From: Theropithecus gelada
Lineage: Eukaryota > Chordata > Mammalia > Primates > Cercopithecidae
Assembly: GCF_003255815.1 (NCBI RefSeq)
Contig: NC_037668.1
Location: 64,499,582-64,563,581, forward strand
Length of the DNA: 64,000 bases
Direction: 5' to 3'
Each line of letters opens with the position of its first letter. Position 1 is the stretch's first letter. The position numbers and the translations under genes were made by a program. Shown piece by piece: positions 21,953-33,560 of this stretch. The notes under the pieces were generated by a model. That model did no database searches. It was not told where the DNA came from and worked only from the letters and a program-made list of their open reading frames with translations.

Positions 21953-23586
21953 GGAAACAAAAGAAGCAAATCCAGGGCCCTTATTAATAGGAGGTGGTGT
22001 GGAGCGGGAAAGAAGGGGGTGGGGTAATACTAGGAATGCTACGTTAATAAATTTTAGCCCATCACAATTTTAATAAGGGGAAGAATTCAAGTTCGATTCT
22101 TTGGTCTGAGCTTTTCCTGATTAGAAATCTAGATTCCTTCATTCCCATCCCCTCTTTCCAAGACCCCATTGGCATCCTCCCCCACGAGGCCCCAATTAAA
22201 CCACTTCCTGCTTACCACAGCCCCTCCTTCAGCCCCATGCTCTGCACATCCCACACTGTTTAGGATGTCCTCTTCCTGTAGTTTCATTCCCACCACTGTC
22301 TGCCTTCCTCTGCACATCCTGCCTCTTCCAGAAACCCTCCCTTGCAGCCTCCATCTCAACTTCCATGAAGCCAGCTCTGCTCTGCTTGAATGGTGGTCTG
22401 TGCCCCGTGTGATCTTGTGTCTGACCTGCTTACGTGCCTGTGAGTTCCCGAGTTCGGCTGGAGCTGGGGCGGAGTCTCTGCTTCTTTTCTCCATCCCCAA
22501 GCCCTATCTCAGCCTCTGGAATATTTGTTAATTAATAACCTTCCCCTCTGAGAGGCTGCTCCTGGGGCTTCTGTGGATATTTACATTTCAGAATGTGAAC
22601 TAAGTTATCACTTCCCTTCCTCACATAGGACAGGACAGAAAGGGAGGCTGGGGTCTAACAACCAGCATTAAAGACCTTCTCGGCAAGGGGGTAACCTCCC
22701 TCTGAAACCCCTTTCCAAGGCAATACCTCTAGGTGGCCATCCACTGACTTGGTCCAACTCCATTCAACCACTCATTGTGTCATGAAATCCAACAGACACC
22801 AGGGATACAGAGCTGACCCAAAGACATGACTTCTGCCCTCATGGAGCTTACAGTCTAGTAGGGGAGATGGTCGTTAATCAAACTGTTTAATAAAGGGTAT
22901 CTGCTAACAGTAGCTCTGACTTCACTCATCTTAGAACAGGCACTAGCAATCCATTCAAAATCAGATGTCAAGGAGAGCAGGGCTAGTATGGGTGGAATCG
23001 CAGCTTCTGGACAGCTCTGCAGGTGCTCCCTGCTGGGAGCAGCTGGGAAATACAACTTTGACACTGCCCACCCAATGTTTCCCCTTCTAAAGGCAGCCCC
23101 TACACCCCATCATTGACACTTGGAGTCCAAGGATTTGATGACCTTCAGAACCTGGGAAAGATGGGGGAGGCGCAGCCTATTATAAAGGCTCTTTCTTTTG
23201 TAAATGTCTGAATGTGTGAGTTGGGATTTGCCTGGCTGAAGGCAGAAGAAGAATGAACGGGGTAAGCTGCTGCCACCCCAGCTCCCGGAGTCCTCTCAGT
23301 TCAGGGTGTGTACAAAAGAAAGCAGAAAAAAAAAGAACTATTAGGGAGGGCATAGAGTGGTGAGCAAGAGACTGAGTCCCTGGTGTCATGGAGCTTCCAG
23401 TTGAGTGAGCTCTTGCTGGGGCTATAGACAGGATCCCTTGGTGGGGTGGGAGCCTGAGTGAGATACCCTGAAAGGTTCTTTTCAGTCCTAAAGATCTAGG
23501 ATTCTCTGTAATGTTGACATGACAGAGATATAGAGGGCCCTTTGATTTCAGAACTTGGCGTCCCCAAATCCTGTCCCTTCAAAGTC
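21953..23586. other. Unassigned intron 10 stretch
   Basis: About 1.6 kb. The part 22140-22480 is pyrimidine-rich and could be very old L2, but I cannot support that. No exon is seen. Confidence 0.3.
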
Positions 23587-23906
23587 CAGTCATGTGCTGC
23601 CTAACTGTCTTGGTCAACAGTGGACTGCATATACAATAGTGGTCCCATAAGATGATAATACTATTTTTGCTGCACCTTTTCTATGTTTAGATAAGTTTCC
23701 ATACACAAATGCCTACAGTATTCAGTAGAGTAGCATGCTGTACAGGTGTGTACCTAGGAGCAATAGGCCATACCATATAGCTGAGGTGTATAGTAGGCGC
23801 TACCATCTAGGTGTGTGGAAGTATAGCCTATGATGTTCCAACTACGATGAAAATGCCTAATGACATTTCTTAGAATGTATTCCCGTTGTTAAGTGATGCT
23901 TGACTG
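23587..23906 (+). mobile_element. DNA transposon relic with terminal inverted repeats
   Basis: The element begins cagtcatgtgctgcctaact and ends gttaagtgatgcttgactg, which are imperfect inverted repeats. Between them lie tggactgcatatacaatag, tggtcccataagatgataat, acagtattcagtagagtagc and tgctgtacaggtgtgtacc, an abundant primate MITE sequence. I do not assign the family name. Confidence 0.75.
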
Positions 23907-25399
23907 TATATTGCTTTGGAAGGTTTTGTTCTCACTCCAAATTCACTATCATTGCTCAAAATGCCTTTGGAACTCGTCTCTGGAAATGGAGTGGATTCTT
24001 GGGAAGAACCTCAAAGTCAATGGTGGTGATGAATCTTCCTTTGACTTTTGATGGCAAGTTGGATAAGAGAGTTATGGCTGGGGGACTGAGGTGTGTGTAG
24101 CCAATGATTATTCCAAAGGCTGGTGAGAAAGCTAATCACATGGCCACAGGTGATTGGCCTTCTGGCCAGCCCTTCCCCCAGATTCTCAGAGCCTTTGAAA
24201 CCTCCCTGCCATTCTTCCTGCTCTTTGGTTTTAATGGGGTCAGGAGACCAAGGCATCCACAGCATTCTGTACCTACGGTGGCAAGACAACTGGCCAATAT
24301 AACCTTCACTGGGAGTTTGGATCTGTGTTTTCTCTTGGGCTTCAGGAAGGCTGGAGTTCTCCACTTCGTTTCTGGTTAAGGCAGAAAATACTACATTTCA
24401 CCGTTGGTTACGATTTCCCTGAAAAAGGCATTATTTTGTCCAACTTCCCTTGAAAGATGGGAACAGATGTCAAGCCTTTGCTGTTTCAGTTCATTACTCA
24501 GAATGAAAGGCCCAATCTTGGCAGGCTCTTCCCACTTGTGCAAGTTTTCTTTGAGGATGATTCATAAAATCATAGGCTGTCAGAGGTGGATGAGAGAACT
24601 TCAAGTCTATTCGAGGAATACATCTATTCCAACCCCACATTTTTTTTTAACAGAAGGAAACTGAGGCTTGAAGAGAAGCTCCTTGGTCTTTGCTATAATA
24701 TTTACAGCAATCATGTCCTTGAACGACATCAAACCCCTGACTTGTACAACACTTTCATTGGTCTAATGGGTGTTTTGTTAGCTCTCCTGCCTCACCAAGG
24801 ACCTTTCTGTATTATTTCTAAACCTCTGGAGCAGGCAGGATGGTCTTCCCAGGACACTACTTCATCCCCATAAGCAGCTTTCCAGTTACCAAGAATCTGT
24901 TGGGGCCCTCCTGGCTCCTCCTCCTCCCAGTCTCCTCTATCCTTGCATGAGGTCACCTGGCTCCACCCGCTCTATCACACCCTTGAAGGTAAGAACAATT
25001 CAACCTGCTATAGCTCCATCTTTTGGTCCTCAGTCTCCAGATACCCTGGCTGCTGGTTGAAACCTGCCTTGTACTCCAGACTAAAACCTGGACATCTTCC
25101 TACCAGGAATGGGGTTGGGACTGTGGTCCCAGCTCTAACAACTTGTCACTGATCAGCCTTCTCTTAGGACAGGGGTCCTCCCAAGGGTCTGAGATCTGGC
25201 CTCTGACTCCCAGCTTGCTGCCTGTGTCTGGTGTCCCTGCTGCAAGCTGCCTGATTGGATTCCCAAGTATAGTGCTTACCAGATTCCTCATCTCCGTGTT
25301 CCGCCTCTTACTTGGGATCCCCATTGAACATGCCAAGCATGACTCAGTGTACTGCATATGCTGCCTATGCCTATGCCATCTTCCCAGTATCCCTGCCAG
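23907..25399. other. Unassigned intron 10 stretch
   Basis: About 1.5 kb. 24560-24680 resembles an old SINE-like tail (gaaggaaactgaggcttgaa). No exon is seen. Confidence 0.3.
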
Positions 25400-25550
25400 G
25401 TGGTCAACATCCTCGCCATATTCCAGATGGGGACAGGGTGGCTTAATCAGGCTAGGAGGCTCGTTTAAACTGGTAAGTGGCTGAGCCAGTACTTGGACCC
25501 AGTTCATTGTGATCTAAAAGCCCAACATTTTACCACTCTACCATGCAAGC
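25400..25550 (-). mobile_element. MIR SINE fragment
   Basis: Complement of MIR: aactggtaagtggctgagcc, agtacttggacccagttcat and caacattttaccactctacc. Confidence 0.6.
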
Positions 25551-25555
25551 CACAC

Positions 25556-25737
25556 GTAGTGGATTGAATTACGTCCCCCCACATTATGTTCAAATACTAA
25601 CCCCTGATACCAGTGAGTGTGATCTTATTTGGAAATAAGGTTTTTGCAGATGAAATCAAGTTAAAATTAAGTTATACTGAATGAAGGTGGGCCCCAAATC
25701 CAATGACTGGTGCCCGTATAAGAAGAGAAAAAGAGGA
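25556..25737 (+). mobile_element. MLT1-type MaLR LTR, 5' part (split by Alu)
   Basis: tagtggattgaattacgtcc, ctaacccctgataccagtga, atcttatttggaaataaggt and atccaatgactggtgcccgt match the MLT1A-type LTR order. The Alu at 25738 interrupts it and the LTR resumes at 26060. Noncoding. Confidence 0.8.
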
Positions 25738-26049
25738 GGCCGGGTGCAGTGCCTCACGCCTGTAATCCTAGCACTTTGGGAGGCCGAGGTGGGTGGATCA
25801 CTTGAGGTCAGGAGTTCGAGACCAGCCTGGCCCACATGGCAAAACCCTGTCTCTACTAAAAATATAAAAATTAGCTGGGCGTGGTGGCATGCACGTGTAA
25901 TCCCAGCTACTTGGGAGGCTGAGGCAGGGAAAAAATTGCTTGAACTGGGAGGCGAGGGTTGCAGTGAGAAGAGATCACACCACTGCACTCCAGCCTGGGC
26001 GACAGAGCAAGATTCCGTCTCAAAAAAAAAAAAAAAAAAAAAAAAAAAA
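25738..26049 (+). mobile_element. AluS inserted in an MLT1 LTR
   Basis: Full-length AluS: ggccgggtgcagtgcctcac start, gatcacttgaggtcaggagt, two arms, poly-A end at 26021-26049. Purine-rich flanks (aagaagagaaaaagaggag before, aagaaaaagaagaggaaaag after) are the likely target-site duplication. Confidence 0.94.
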
Positions 26050-26059
26050 GAAAAAGAAG

Positions 26060-26312
26060 AGGAAAAGAGGATGCACAGATACACATGGAGAAGGCCATGT
26101 GATGCTGGAGGCAGAGACTGGAATAGCAGATACAAGCCAAAAGCACCAGGGACTGCCAGCCACACCAGAAGACCGGAGGGAAGCATGGAACAGGTTCTCC
26201 TTCAGAGCCTCCGAAAGGAAACAGCCCTGCTATCACCTTCATTTCTCATTTCTGACCTCCAGCACTGGTGGTTCATGGCCATTTGATGTGGCAGCTCTAG
26301 GGAACTAACATA
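26060..26312 (+). mobile_element. MLT1-type MaLR LTR, 3' part
   Basis: Continuation after the Alu: agagactggaatagcagata, catggaacaggttctccttc, cttcagagcctccgaaagga and the end gtggcagctctagggaacta. Together with 25556-25737 it makes one solo LTR. Confidence 0.8.
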
Positions 26313-26844
26313 CCTGCCACTTAGACCCTGTGCAGCATGCATGGGGCTCCTTCCACAGCCTGCTGCTGTCCCCACCCTAGCACCTGTCCCACTCTGAAGG
26401 GCAAGCTTCATGGCTGGACTCACCCTGCCTTGTCCTGAGCCCAGTGTTGCATTCCCAGAGACCTGAACTTGACTCTGGCTCCTGACCATGGGGCTTCCCA
26501 GCATGCACTTCACATTGCCTGGCTTGGGAGCCTTGCAGCTGCAGAAAGCTGCTGGTATACCCTTGCCACCTCCAGGTCCCTCTGCTGCTTCCACAGCTGC
26601 CTAAGTAAACCAGCCTCACTCCTGCCATGCATACGGGACTCTTCCCCAGGGACTCTGCTGGCATCCCGCCCACCTCTCTGGTATGTGGCATCATGGAATT
26701 CACCTTCTGCTCTTTTCCCAAAGTGGTGTTTCTCCAACTAGAATCTGTCCCTATCCATGGTACTAATTAAAGTAGGTCAGGACTTCCTAATGCCCTTAGG
26801 ATAAAAAAATTCTTACTAGGGTTGCTTACAGCCATGCATGATCT

Positions 26845-27045
26845 AGTCCAGTGCTGTCCAACAGAGCTTCCTGCAACGATGAAAAGGTTCTCTATCTGCA
26901 CTACCCAATATGGCAACTGTGGGCCACACGTGGCTGTCAAGCATTTGAAATGTGGCTGGTAAGACTAAGGAACTGAATTTATACTTTAATTGAATTTTAA
27001 TTAATTAAAGCTTAAAATTAAATAACCCCCCGTGGCTGGTGGCTG
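26845..27045 (+). mobile_element. Palindromic DNA-transposon MITE (hAT-like)
   Basis: The sequence ccagtgctgtccaacagagc, actacccaatatggcaactg, catttgaaatgtggctggta and aactgaatttatactttaat is a common palindromic nonautonomous element. The right end is eroded (ccgtggctggtggctgctgc). The family name is left open. Confidence 0.65.
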
Positions 27046-27049
27046 CTGC

Positions 27050-27515
27050 ATTGAAAGGCTCTCCCACATTTCTCACATTGTCCTCCCCTCCTGTCTTCCT
27101 CCCAGCCTTCCTGCAGCCCCTCTGATCCATGTTCTCTCTCTTACCTCCGGATGCTGCACATGCACTGTTCTCCACCCGGAACCTCTTCCTCCCCAAACTC
27201 TTTGTCTAGTGAATGCTGACTTCTGCTTCAGATCTCAGCCCAATCATCGCTTCCACAGACACAAGCCTCAGAGGAAATCAGGACTCCCTGGTGACTGCTG
27301 TCATCACACCAGGCACTTGTCGCTCCCAGCACTGATCACAGTTGTGATTTTAGAGGCATTGGCTGATTCTCTGGGTGTTTCCAACCCCCCCGACCATGAG
27401 CTCAGGAGAGTGAGGCCAGAGCCTGTCACCTTTTCACCGTTGTGTGCCCCATGGCTGGCACAGTGTCTGGCACATAATAGGCCTTTCGTAGAGACTCTGT
27501 GAATGAATGAGTAGG
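27050..27515 (+). mobile_element. L2 LINE 3' end
   Basis: L2-like order: the pyrimidine-rich coding remnant, then ccatgagctcaggagagtga, ccatggctggcacagtgtct, ggcacataataggcctttcg and gtgaatgaatgag at the terminus. Confidence 0.6.
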
Positions 27516-28134
27516 ATGTTGCTGGTTTAGACGAAGCACCCAGCGAGCGTGTCCTCTGAGTCAGCTCGCAGAGCACATGGCCATTTACAAGAGGATAAAG
27601 CAAGTCACAGATGGTGTCTGTGGCTGAGCCACAGCCTTCAAGCTTAAGAACACACTGTGTCCCTGAAGGGCCCTGGACATGAACCTGACAAACCAACACC
27701 CTGAACAGTCCACACATTCGAACAGAGGGGAAACAGGTGCTAGCTCATTCATAAGTGTCAACCGATGGGTCAACTACTAGTACCTGTGATTCATTCACTG
27801 GTTTCCTGAGCTGGCAGCAGCCTCACTGCTTAACAGTGAGGAAAGATGTGTGTACCCTTCCTGGGCCTGAGAGGATATAGCCCAGTTCCTGAGACCCAGC
27901 AAGCTCCATCCCTGTGCCTCTGTCCTTCGGGAAGGATGGGTAGGTCTTACCTGCTTCATAGACCCCATAGGGGTCCCCAGGTTGGATGCACCATAGGCTC
28001 CATGTCCCATCACTGCAAGTTCTCTCCCCGCACCTCATTCCCTGACAGTCGTATTAGCCCAGACAGGGCAGGGCCTGCCCTAGCACAGCCCAAGGGAGCT
28101 GAAGGCACTGAGCCCCCCTGCCCCCAGGCTAGGT

Positions 28135-28355
28135 CCTGGTTACACACTCCTGTAGTCCCCGCACTGTTCCTCTGTGCCTTTATCACTATGGACTTCTTAT
28201 TTGTAAGCCACTGTGGGATGCCCAGCTCCTCTGCCAGGATATACAGTCCAGGAGCGTGGGGAATGAGCTTATTTCACTCACTGATGTGTCTCTAAGGATT
28301 AACACAAAGCCTGGCACAAAGTAGGGGCTCAATCAAATTTTGCTGAAAGAATGAG
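28135..28355 (+). mobile_element. L2 LINE 3' end inside unit 1
   Basis: Contains cactgttcctctgtgccttt, ggaatgagcttatttcactc, acaaagcctggcacaaagta and ggggctcaatcaaattttgc, typical of L2 termini. The matching L2 in unit 2 is at 30110-30370. Confidence 0.65.
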
Positions 28356-29259
28356 CATCAAAATACCCCCAAGGGCTCTGCTTACCCCAGCCTAATGGGC
28401 TAAGCTCTGGCCTCAGGTCCCCTGCACTAACTCCCGCCGGTTCACCTGATCCTGTCCCCTGCCCGCCTCTCTCCAGAGTTTAGAGCCTGCTGCTTGTGCC
28501 CTGGCCCCTGATGAATCCACCTGAACGTTGCTACCCCTCTTCCTTCTGACCTGTCAGTGGACCCTAGCACTGACAGCCCTCACCTGCCCTCATTCCCACC
28601 TCAGAGAGGTCTTGGTGAATCCTCAGCTCCACAGAGCTCCCCAGTCACTGCCCTGGGCAACCTGGCTGGCCTGGGAGGGTCCAGCTTTGGAGCCCATCTC
28701 TTTCCCCTGCCCCCAGGTGAGCTCCCAGCATGTCCAGCTCTAAAGAGCCCTGCTCTAGCCAGGGGCAGTGGGATTGGGTGGAGCCTTCCCTGGCACTGCA
28801 GACAGGAGTTGGGGCCAACACATGAAGACCAGAACCAAGGTCTAGTTCCTAGTTGAGAGGAAGACGGGACACAGTGGGGGCCATGGTAGTGTGTCTTTGA
28901 TAACAGATCTTCCCATCACACCTGCCAACCCACCTGGAGGCTGGGAAACCAGAGTTCACAGTGCCATGGCCATAACTGGGGTTGGGGGACAACTTCCCAA
29001 ATCCATGTCCTTCTTTACCCAAACCTCATCACCAGCTTCTGCTGCATAACCAGATGCCCTTCCTGGATTCCTCTGACTGCTGCTCTTGAAGGGGACAGGG
29101 CATGGCTAGCTCCTACCTCTCAAGTCTCCAAGATCTTCCCCCAAAGTTTCCTGGGCTGGGTCACAGTGACTCCTCACTGCTGTCTGATCTACAGGACCTG
29201 TCAGCCCACGCCCCAGTCTGGGAGCCAGGGAAGCTCTTCCACCCAGCCACATTCCTTGC

Positions 29260-29460
29260 CCAGAACACTCGCCCTTATTGAATATTTATATCTGTTCATA
29301 TGTTCACAGATAATTGCCCATTTCTTCCACTAGAGTGTAGGATCTTGAGGATCAGGGAAGGGATCCTGCCTATTTTGTTCACCCCTGTATCCACGGCTGC
29401 TATCATGGGGCCTGACTCGATAGATTTATTGAAGAAATGAATAAATCAGTCACTGGGAGC
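29260..29460 (+). mobile_element. L2 LINE 3' end
   Basis: Contains gcccatttcttccactagag, tgtaggatcttgaggatcag, cctgcctattttgttcaccc and a gaagaaatgaataaatcag end. Confidence 0.65.
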
Positions 29461-29639
29461 ACTGGAGGTTTAAAAGAGAGCCCCCCAACAGGCGCTATCT
29501 CAGGAGTGCCACCCTCCTGAGTTGGCAGGGCAGGGAAAGGGGAGTAGGGGAAGGGGGATAACAAGTCAGAGAGAATATCTGTGGATGACCTGCCAGCTAG
29601 CTGTCAAACTCAACAATTAGCACGGTGGCCATCGATAAT

Positions 29640-31560
29640 GTTGGAAAACAGCACCCTGAAAAGCCCACATATATCTAAATAGATGGGGAACAGGTGCTAG
29701 AAAATTCATGTCAACCAGTGAGTCATGTCCCTGTGGTTGGCACACAGGCCTCCTGAGCTGACGGATGTCTGACAGTGAGAAAGGGCGGGTGTGCCTCTCC
29801 CAAGCCTGGGAGAACTGCCTGGTTCCTGAGTCCCCATGGGGACCAGCCTGTGCCTGTCTCTTAGGAAGGCTCCATGGGATTTCCCTGCTTCAGAGCACAC
29901 TCCAAAGAATGCACCACAATCTCTATCACCATCTCTAAAAGAATCCCCTCCCCACTCCCTACATGTCCACAAGGGTGCTGTCTGTCCAGGGCCAACCCCA
30001 GCACAGTCCTGCCAGTGCTCCAGGACTCCATGCACTCAGCTACAGCCCCAGCCAGGCCCTGACCAGGTGGAGACTTCAGCAGCCTCCGCCATCCACCCAG
30101 GCATGTGTCTTAGACCTGCCTGGGACATCTCTTCCTCATTCTTCGGGTCGCAGCCTAAGAGTCACTTCCTCAGGGAAGCCTGAGGCCTCTTCTTCGGGGT
30201 TATACTCCCAAAGCCCTCTATCTTCCCTCTATCTTTGCAGCACTGGTCAAAATCTTAATGAAATCTCACTTGTCTGATTCACTGTTTGTCCCTGGAGGGT
30301 AAGGACCATGTCTGCCTGGGTCACCCCTACTCCCTAGTCCCCAGGTCTGGCACATTATCAGTCGGGGCTGGGCTCAGACCCCTCTCACGCAGACTTTCAG
30401 ATCCTCTGGCTCCGGCCAACCTCACGCAGGTCCAATCTGACAGCATCTCAACGCCTGCCCAACTGGCCACCTCTGGCCTCCAGCCCTGCGGCTTCTCATA
30501 GATGCTGCTGCAAGATCCCGATTGGCTCCCATGCCCACCATGCCGAACCCAGAATGCATGGGAGTCAGGAGCCAGTGGATAAACCTGTTTTCCCTTTCTC
30601 TGCTTACCCCAAGAGATGGTCCTGAGACACACTTCGCAAGGCATTTCCAGGGGCCAGACTCATAGACTGAGAAATTAGTCGCCCTCTATGGCAACCAGCT
30701 CAATAACACATCCTTGTGTTGCTTTCTTCCTTCCTGCTCCACATCCCTTGCCCTGCCCCTCATTCTCCCCCTGGCATCACAACCCCTAATTGAGTAATGG
30801 CATAATTCCCTGCCTCAGGCTCTGCTCTGCAGGCTCCCAGGCTGAGACATTGCTCAATAAAGTTTCATGGAATTGATGAAAGAACGAATGATCCTCAGCA
30901 GAGGAGTTTGCATGTTTCAGCTGCTCCTTCTGACCTCAGTTTCCCCCAATACTCCCTTCATCCCTGAAGCCCTCTTGCTCTCCTACACCTGTTTGTCTGG
31001 ACCTGGACCCCCTGCCAGGCTCTTTCCAGGCCTTTCCCCAGGCTGGTCTCTGCTCACTGAATTCTGGAGCTGACAGTTCTGTGGTGACTCTCCATGGGGC
31101 CCCAAGTCCCTCCTGCACCCCTCACCTGTTTCCCTGGTTTCCCCAGACAGACCCTGGAGACATCCCGAGCTCCCCCAGGGCTCCACAGTCATTGCTCTGG
31201 GCAACCTGGCTGCTCCAACAAGAGTCCAGCTTTGCAGTTTCCCCTGCCCTCTACTGCCCTGTCTCCTCCAGGATTCTGACGTGCCCTAGGGGAGCTCCCA
31301 GCAAGCTTTGCTTGCAAGTGTGCTGGCCCAGCCCAAAGAAGGTAGCTTGGGCAGAGCATTTCCTGGCCACACAAACAAGGGTGTGAGGCTCCTCCTGACA
31401 CCCATACATGCGGGCCAGAACCCAGATCTGCTTCCAGTTGGAAGATGGTGGGCACAGTGGGCAATGGGGTCATGGCCTTGACATGAGACCCTCCTCTCAC
31501 ACATCACGGCTGGGAAGCTAGCTAGTCATGACCCCACAACCACCATGCCTCTGGGCAAAG
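29640..31560. repeat. Unit 2 of the diverged tandem duplication
   Basis: Parallel blocks: cagcaccctgaaaagcccac and ggggaacaggtgctagaaaa (29649-29705); ggttcctgagtccccatggg (29820); an L2 end (30110-30370); gggcaacctggctgctccaa with gtccagctttgc (31199-31235); cacggctgggaagctag (31505). Offsets grow from about 1.96 to 2.54 kb, implying later indels. Confidence 0.55.
30110..30370 (+). mobile_element. L2 LINE 3' end inside unit 2
   Basis: Contains gagtcacttcctcagggaag, cctctatctttgcagcactg, gtccctggagggtaaggacc and a ggtctggcacattatc end. Confidence 0.65.
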
Positions 31561-32179
31561 CATGCAAGCCCATGTGTTCACCCACATATCCCTCATTCAG
31601 TGAGGATGCTCTGTGTATGTCCAGCCCATGCCAGGTGTTGGGGCAGCAGCCAAGTTTGGCCCATCAGGTGCTCCCCATCGGTAAGAAGAGTCACACAGGG
31701 AAATGGGCACTTCTAGCTGTGCCAATCTCCCTGGTCTGCACTCAGTGTTACTGGGAAGCAGAGGGAATGTGTGGGTGGTGCAACTTCTCCATAGGAAAGT
31801 GTACAATATGTTAAGGCTACCCGTGATGACTCCTTGTCTCCATTGTGTTCCATGCTTCATCTTGGTCCAGCCCCATCTATGAGGCAGGGAAAACTTCTTA
31901 TCTGGCCATCCATACTGCAGTGAGATGTAACAACTTAGAGAGAAAAGAATGAATTTTCCGAGGCCTGCAGAGCTTTTAGGCATCCCTATTAGCCTTCCTC
32001 CTGCTCTGATGCAGGGGGCTGGGAGAGCAGCCAGGACAGAATCCTGGGTCTCCGAGGGTGAAATTTGAGAACAGGAGCACTCAAGGACCCTGCTGGGGCT
32101 GACCTTGTACCCCCAGGAGGTAACGCTTGTGCCAACTCGTGGATGCTCATTCCTCATCTCCCTTGACCTTGCGGCCAGT
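31561..32179. other. Unassigned intron 10 stretch
   Basis: About 600 bp with no recognised repeat or exon. Confidence 0.3.
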
Positions 32180-32960
32180 GACCCTACCCCCTTTCTAGTA
32201 GCCTCTCCTCCTTGGGCCTCCTTCACCTCACGCTCTCCTGATTCTCCTCCTTCCCCTCCAGCCTTGCCAGCCTAGGCATCTTGTGGCTTCCACCCTTTCA
32301 TCTGTGCCATTCAGGGTCCCACCCCAGGTCCTTATCTCTGCTCTCCCTGAGCAGCTCTCGTCTCCACCTCCCAGGCTCCCTACAGAATGTGCTGATGACT
32401 CCTAGAGCTCAGCCTCCAGCCCTGCTCCTTCCTCCAAGTGCCCAGCCACAGGGCCAGCCATCTACGAGGACCCCAATCCCAACACATCCCAAATGGGTCT
32501 CACTATGTTTCCAAATCCTCAAATTTCTCCAGGGGGCTTTTGATGTGAGCAGGACACCATCACCTCCTTAACTGTCTGAGTAGAATTCCATGCCCTGTCC
32601 GTGACGCCTCCCTTATCCCTGCCTCCTCCATCCAACCAATCGCCAGCCTCATCGGTTCCACCTGCTTGTCTGCTGGCTGTGCATCAACTTCCCTCCTTTC
32701 CTACAGCAGCACTCTGAGTGAGGCCACCATGCTCGCCCTGCTCAGGTCCCAGCAATGGCCTTCATACTGGCTCAGGTTTGGCCCAGCAGCAGAGTGACCT
32801 TCCTCAAGTGCCAAGTTGATGTCACCCCCTGGCTCCACTTCAGTGGGCTCAAATTCTCCACAGCCCTCGGGATTAAAGTCCAGTTCCTCGGTTCAGCACC
32901 TGAGACTCTTTGAGGCCTGCCTCTTTCCTCCTTTTCCAGCAGCAGCCCTCCTCTTGGCTC
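32180..32960 (+). mobile_element. L2 LINE fragment
   Basis: A long pyrimidine-rich stretch with L2 ORF2-end phrases such as ctacagcagcactctgagtg, gctcaggtcccagcaatggc, gggattaaagtccagttcct and gagactctttgaggcctgcc. Boundaries are approximate. Confidence 0.5.
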
Positions 32961-33334
32961 CAGGCTCTCCACTCTAGGGGTTCTGCCTCTGCACTCTCCC
33001 TAAGTGGGCTCCTGGGCACCTGGTGCCGGGACACAGAAGCTCTGGATGGCAGATGGGGACTCCCAGTGTCAGAAAAGGCCAATGCCCCAAGTAAAGTAAG
33101 AAGATGGCACCTTGGTGGGTGCCTCAGTTCCCTATGCGTCTGATCAATGTGAGTCAGCTCCTCGAGGCTCCCTGTTTGGATCCAGTGGGGATAAGGTCTA
33201 GGTCCTGGACTACTGTGGCCTGGCAGGAAGACCATGGGTGAGGGGCCACCCTCCCACCGCCATCACATTCAATCTTGGACATACTTTAGATAGGGAGGCT
33301 GTCCCTGGAAGGAACAGTGATGAGAGGGACAGCT

Positions 33335-33560
33335 TCTGTGTACTGAGCATTTACTGAGCACCGGGAACTCGGCGAAGCATTTTGGTGCCATATCTCATTA
33401 AATCTTCCCACCAATGCTGGGCAGGAGGCTCTTTTATTGTCCCCATTTCGTAGATATGGAAATGGAGGCCAGAGAAATGGAATAACTTTCCCTCTGTCAG
33501 CTGAAATGTGCTGGACCCAGAATTTGAACCCATTTCGGTTAGATTCCAGAGTCATCAAAA
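33335..33560 (-). mobile_element. MIR SINE
   Basis: Complement of MIR: tgtactgagcatttactgag, gtccccatttcgtagatatg, gaaatggaggccagagaaat and ccagaatttgaacccatttc. Confidence 0.7.

Larger units (their letters stand above)
27640..29580. repeat. Unit 1 of an old diverged tandem duplication (intron 10)
   Basis: Several blocks recur in the same order in 29640-31560: caacaccctgaacagtccac and gggaaacaggtgctagctc (27700-27750); the agttcctgagacccagcaag region (27890); an L2 end (28135-28355); gggcaacctggctggcctgg with gtccagctttgg (28654-28690); and gctgggaaaccagagttcac (28940). Identity is low, so the event is old. Confidence 0.55.

Noticed and set aside
21682..21969. Open frame with Alu-type peptide on the minus strand
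   Set aside because: Typical Alu-derived translation with a phenylalanine run from the poly-A tail complement.
25681..26286. 201-codon open frame on the plus strand
   Set aside because: It is an Alu and LTR read-through with a lysine run from the poly-A tail.
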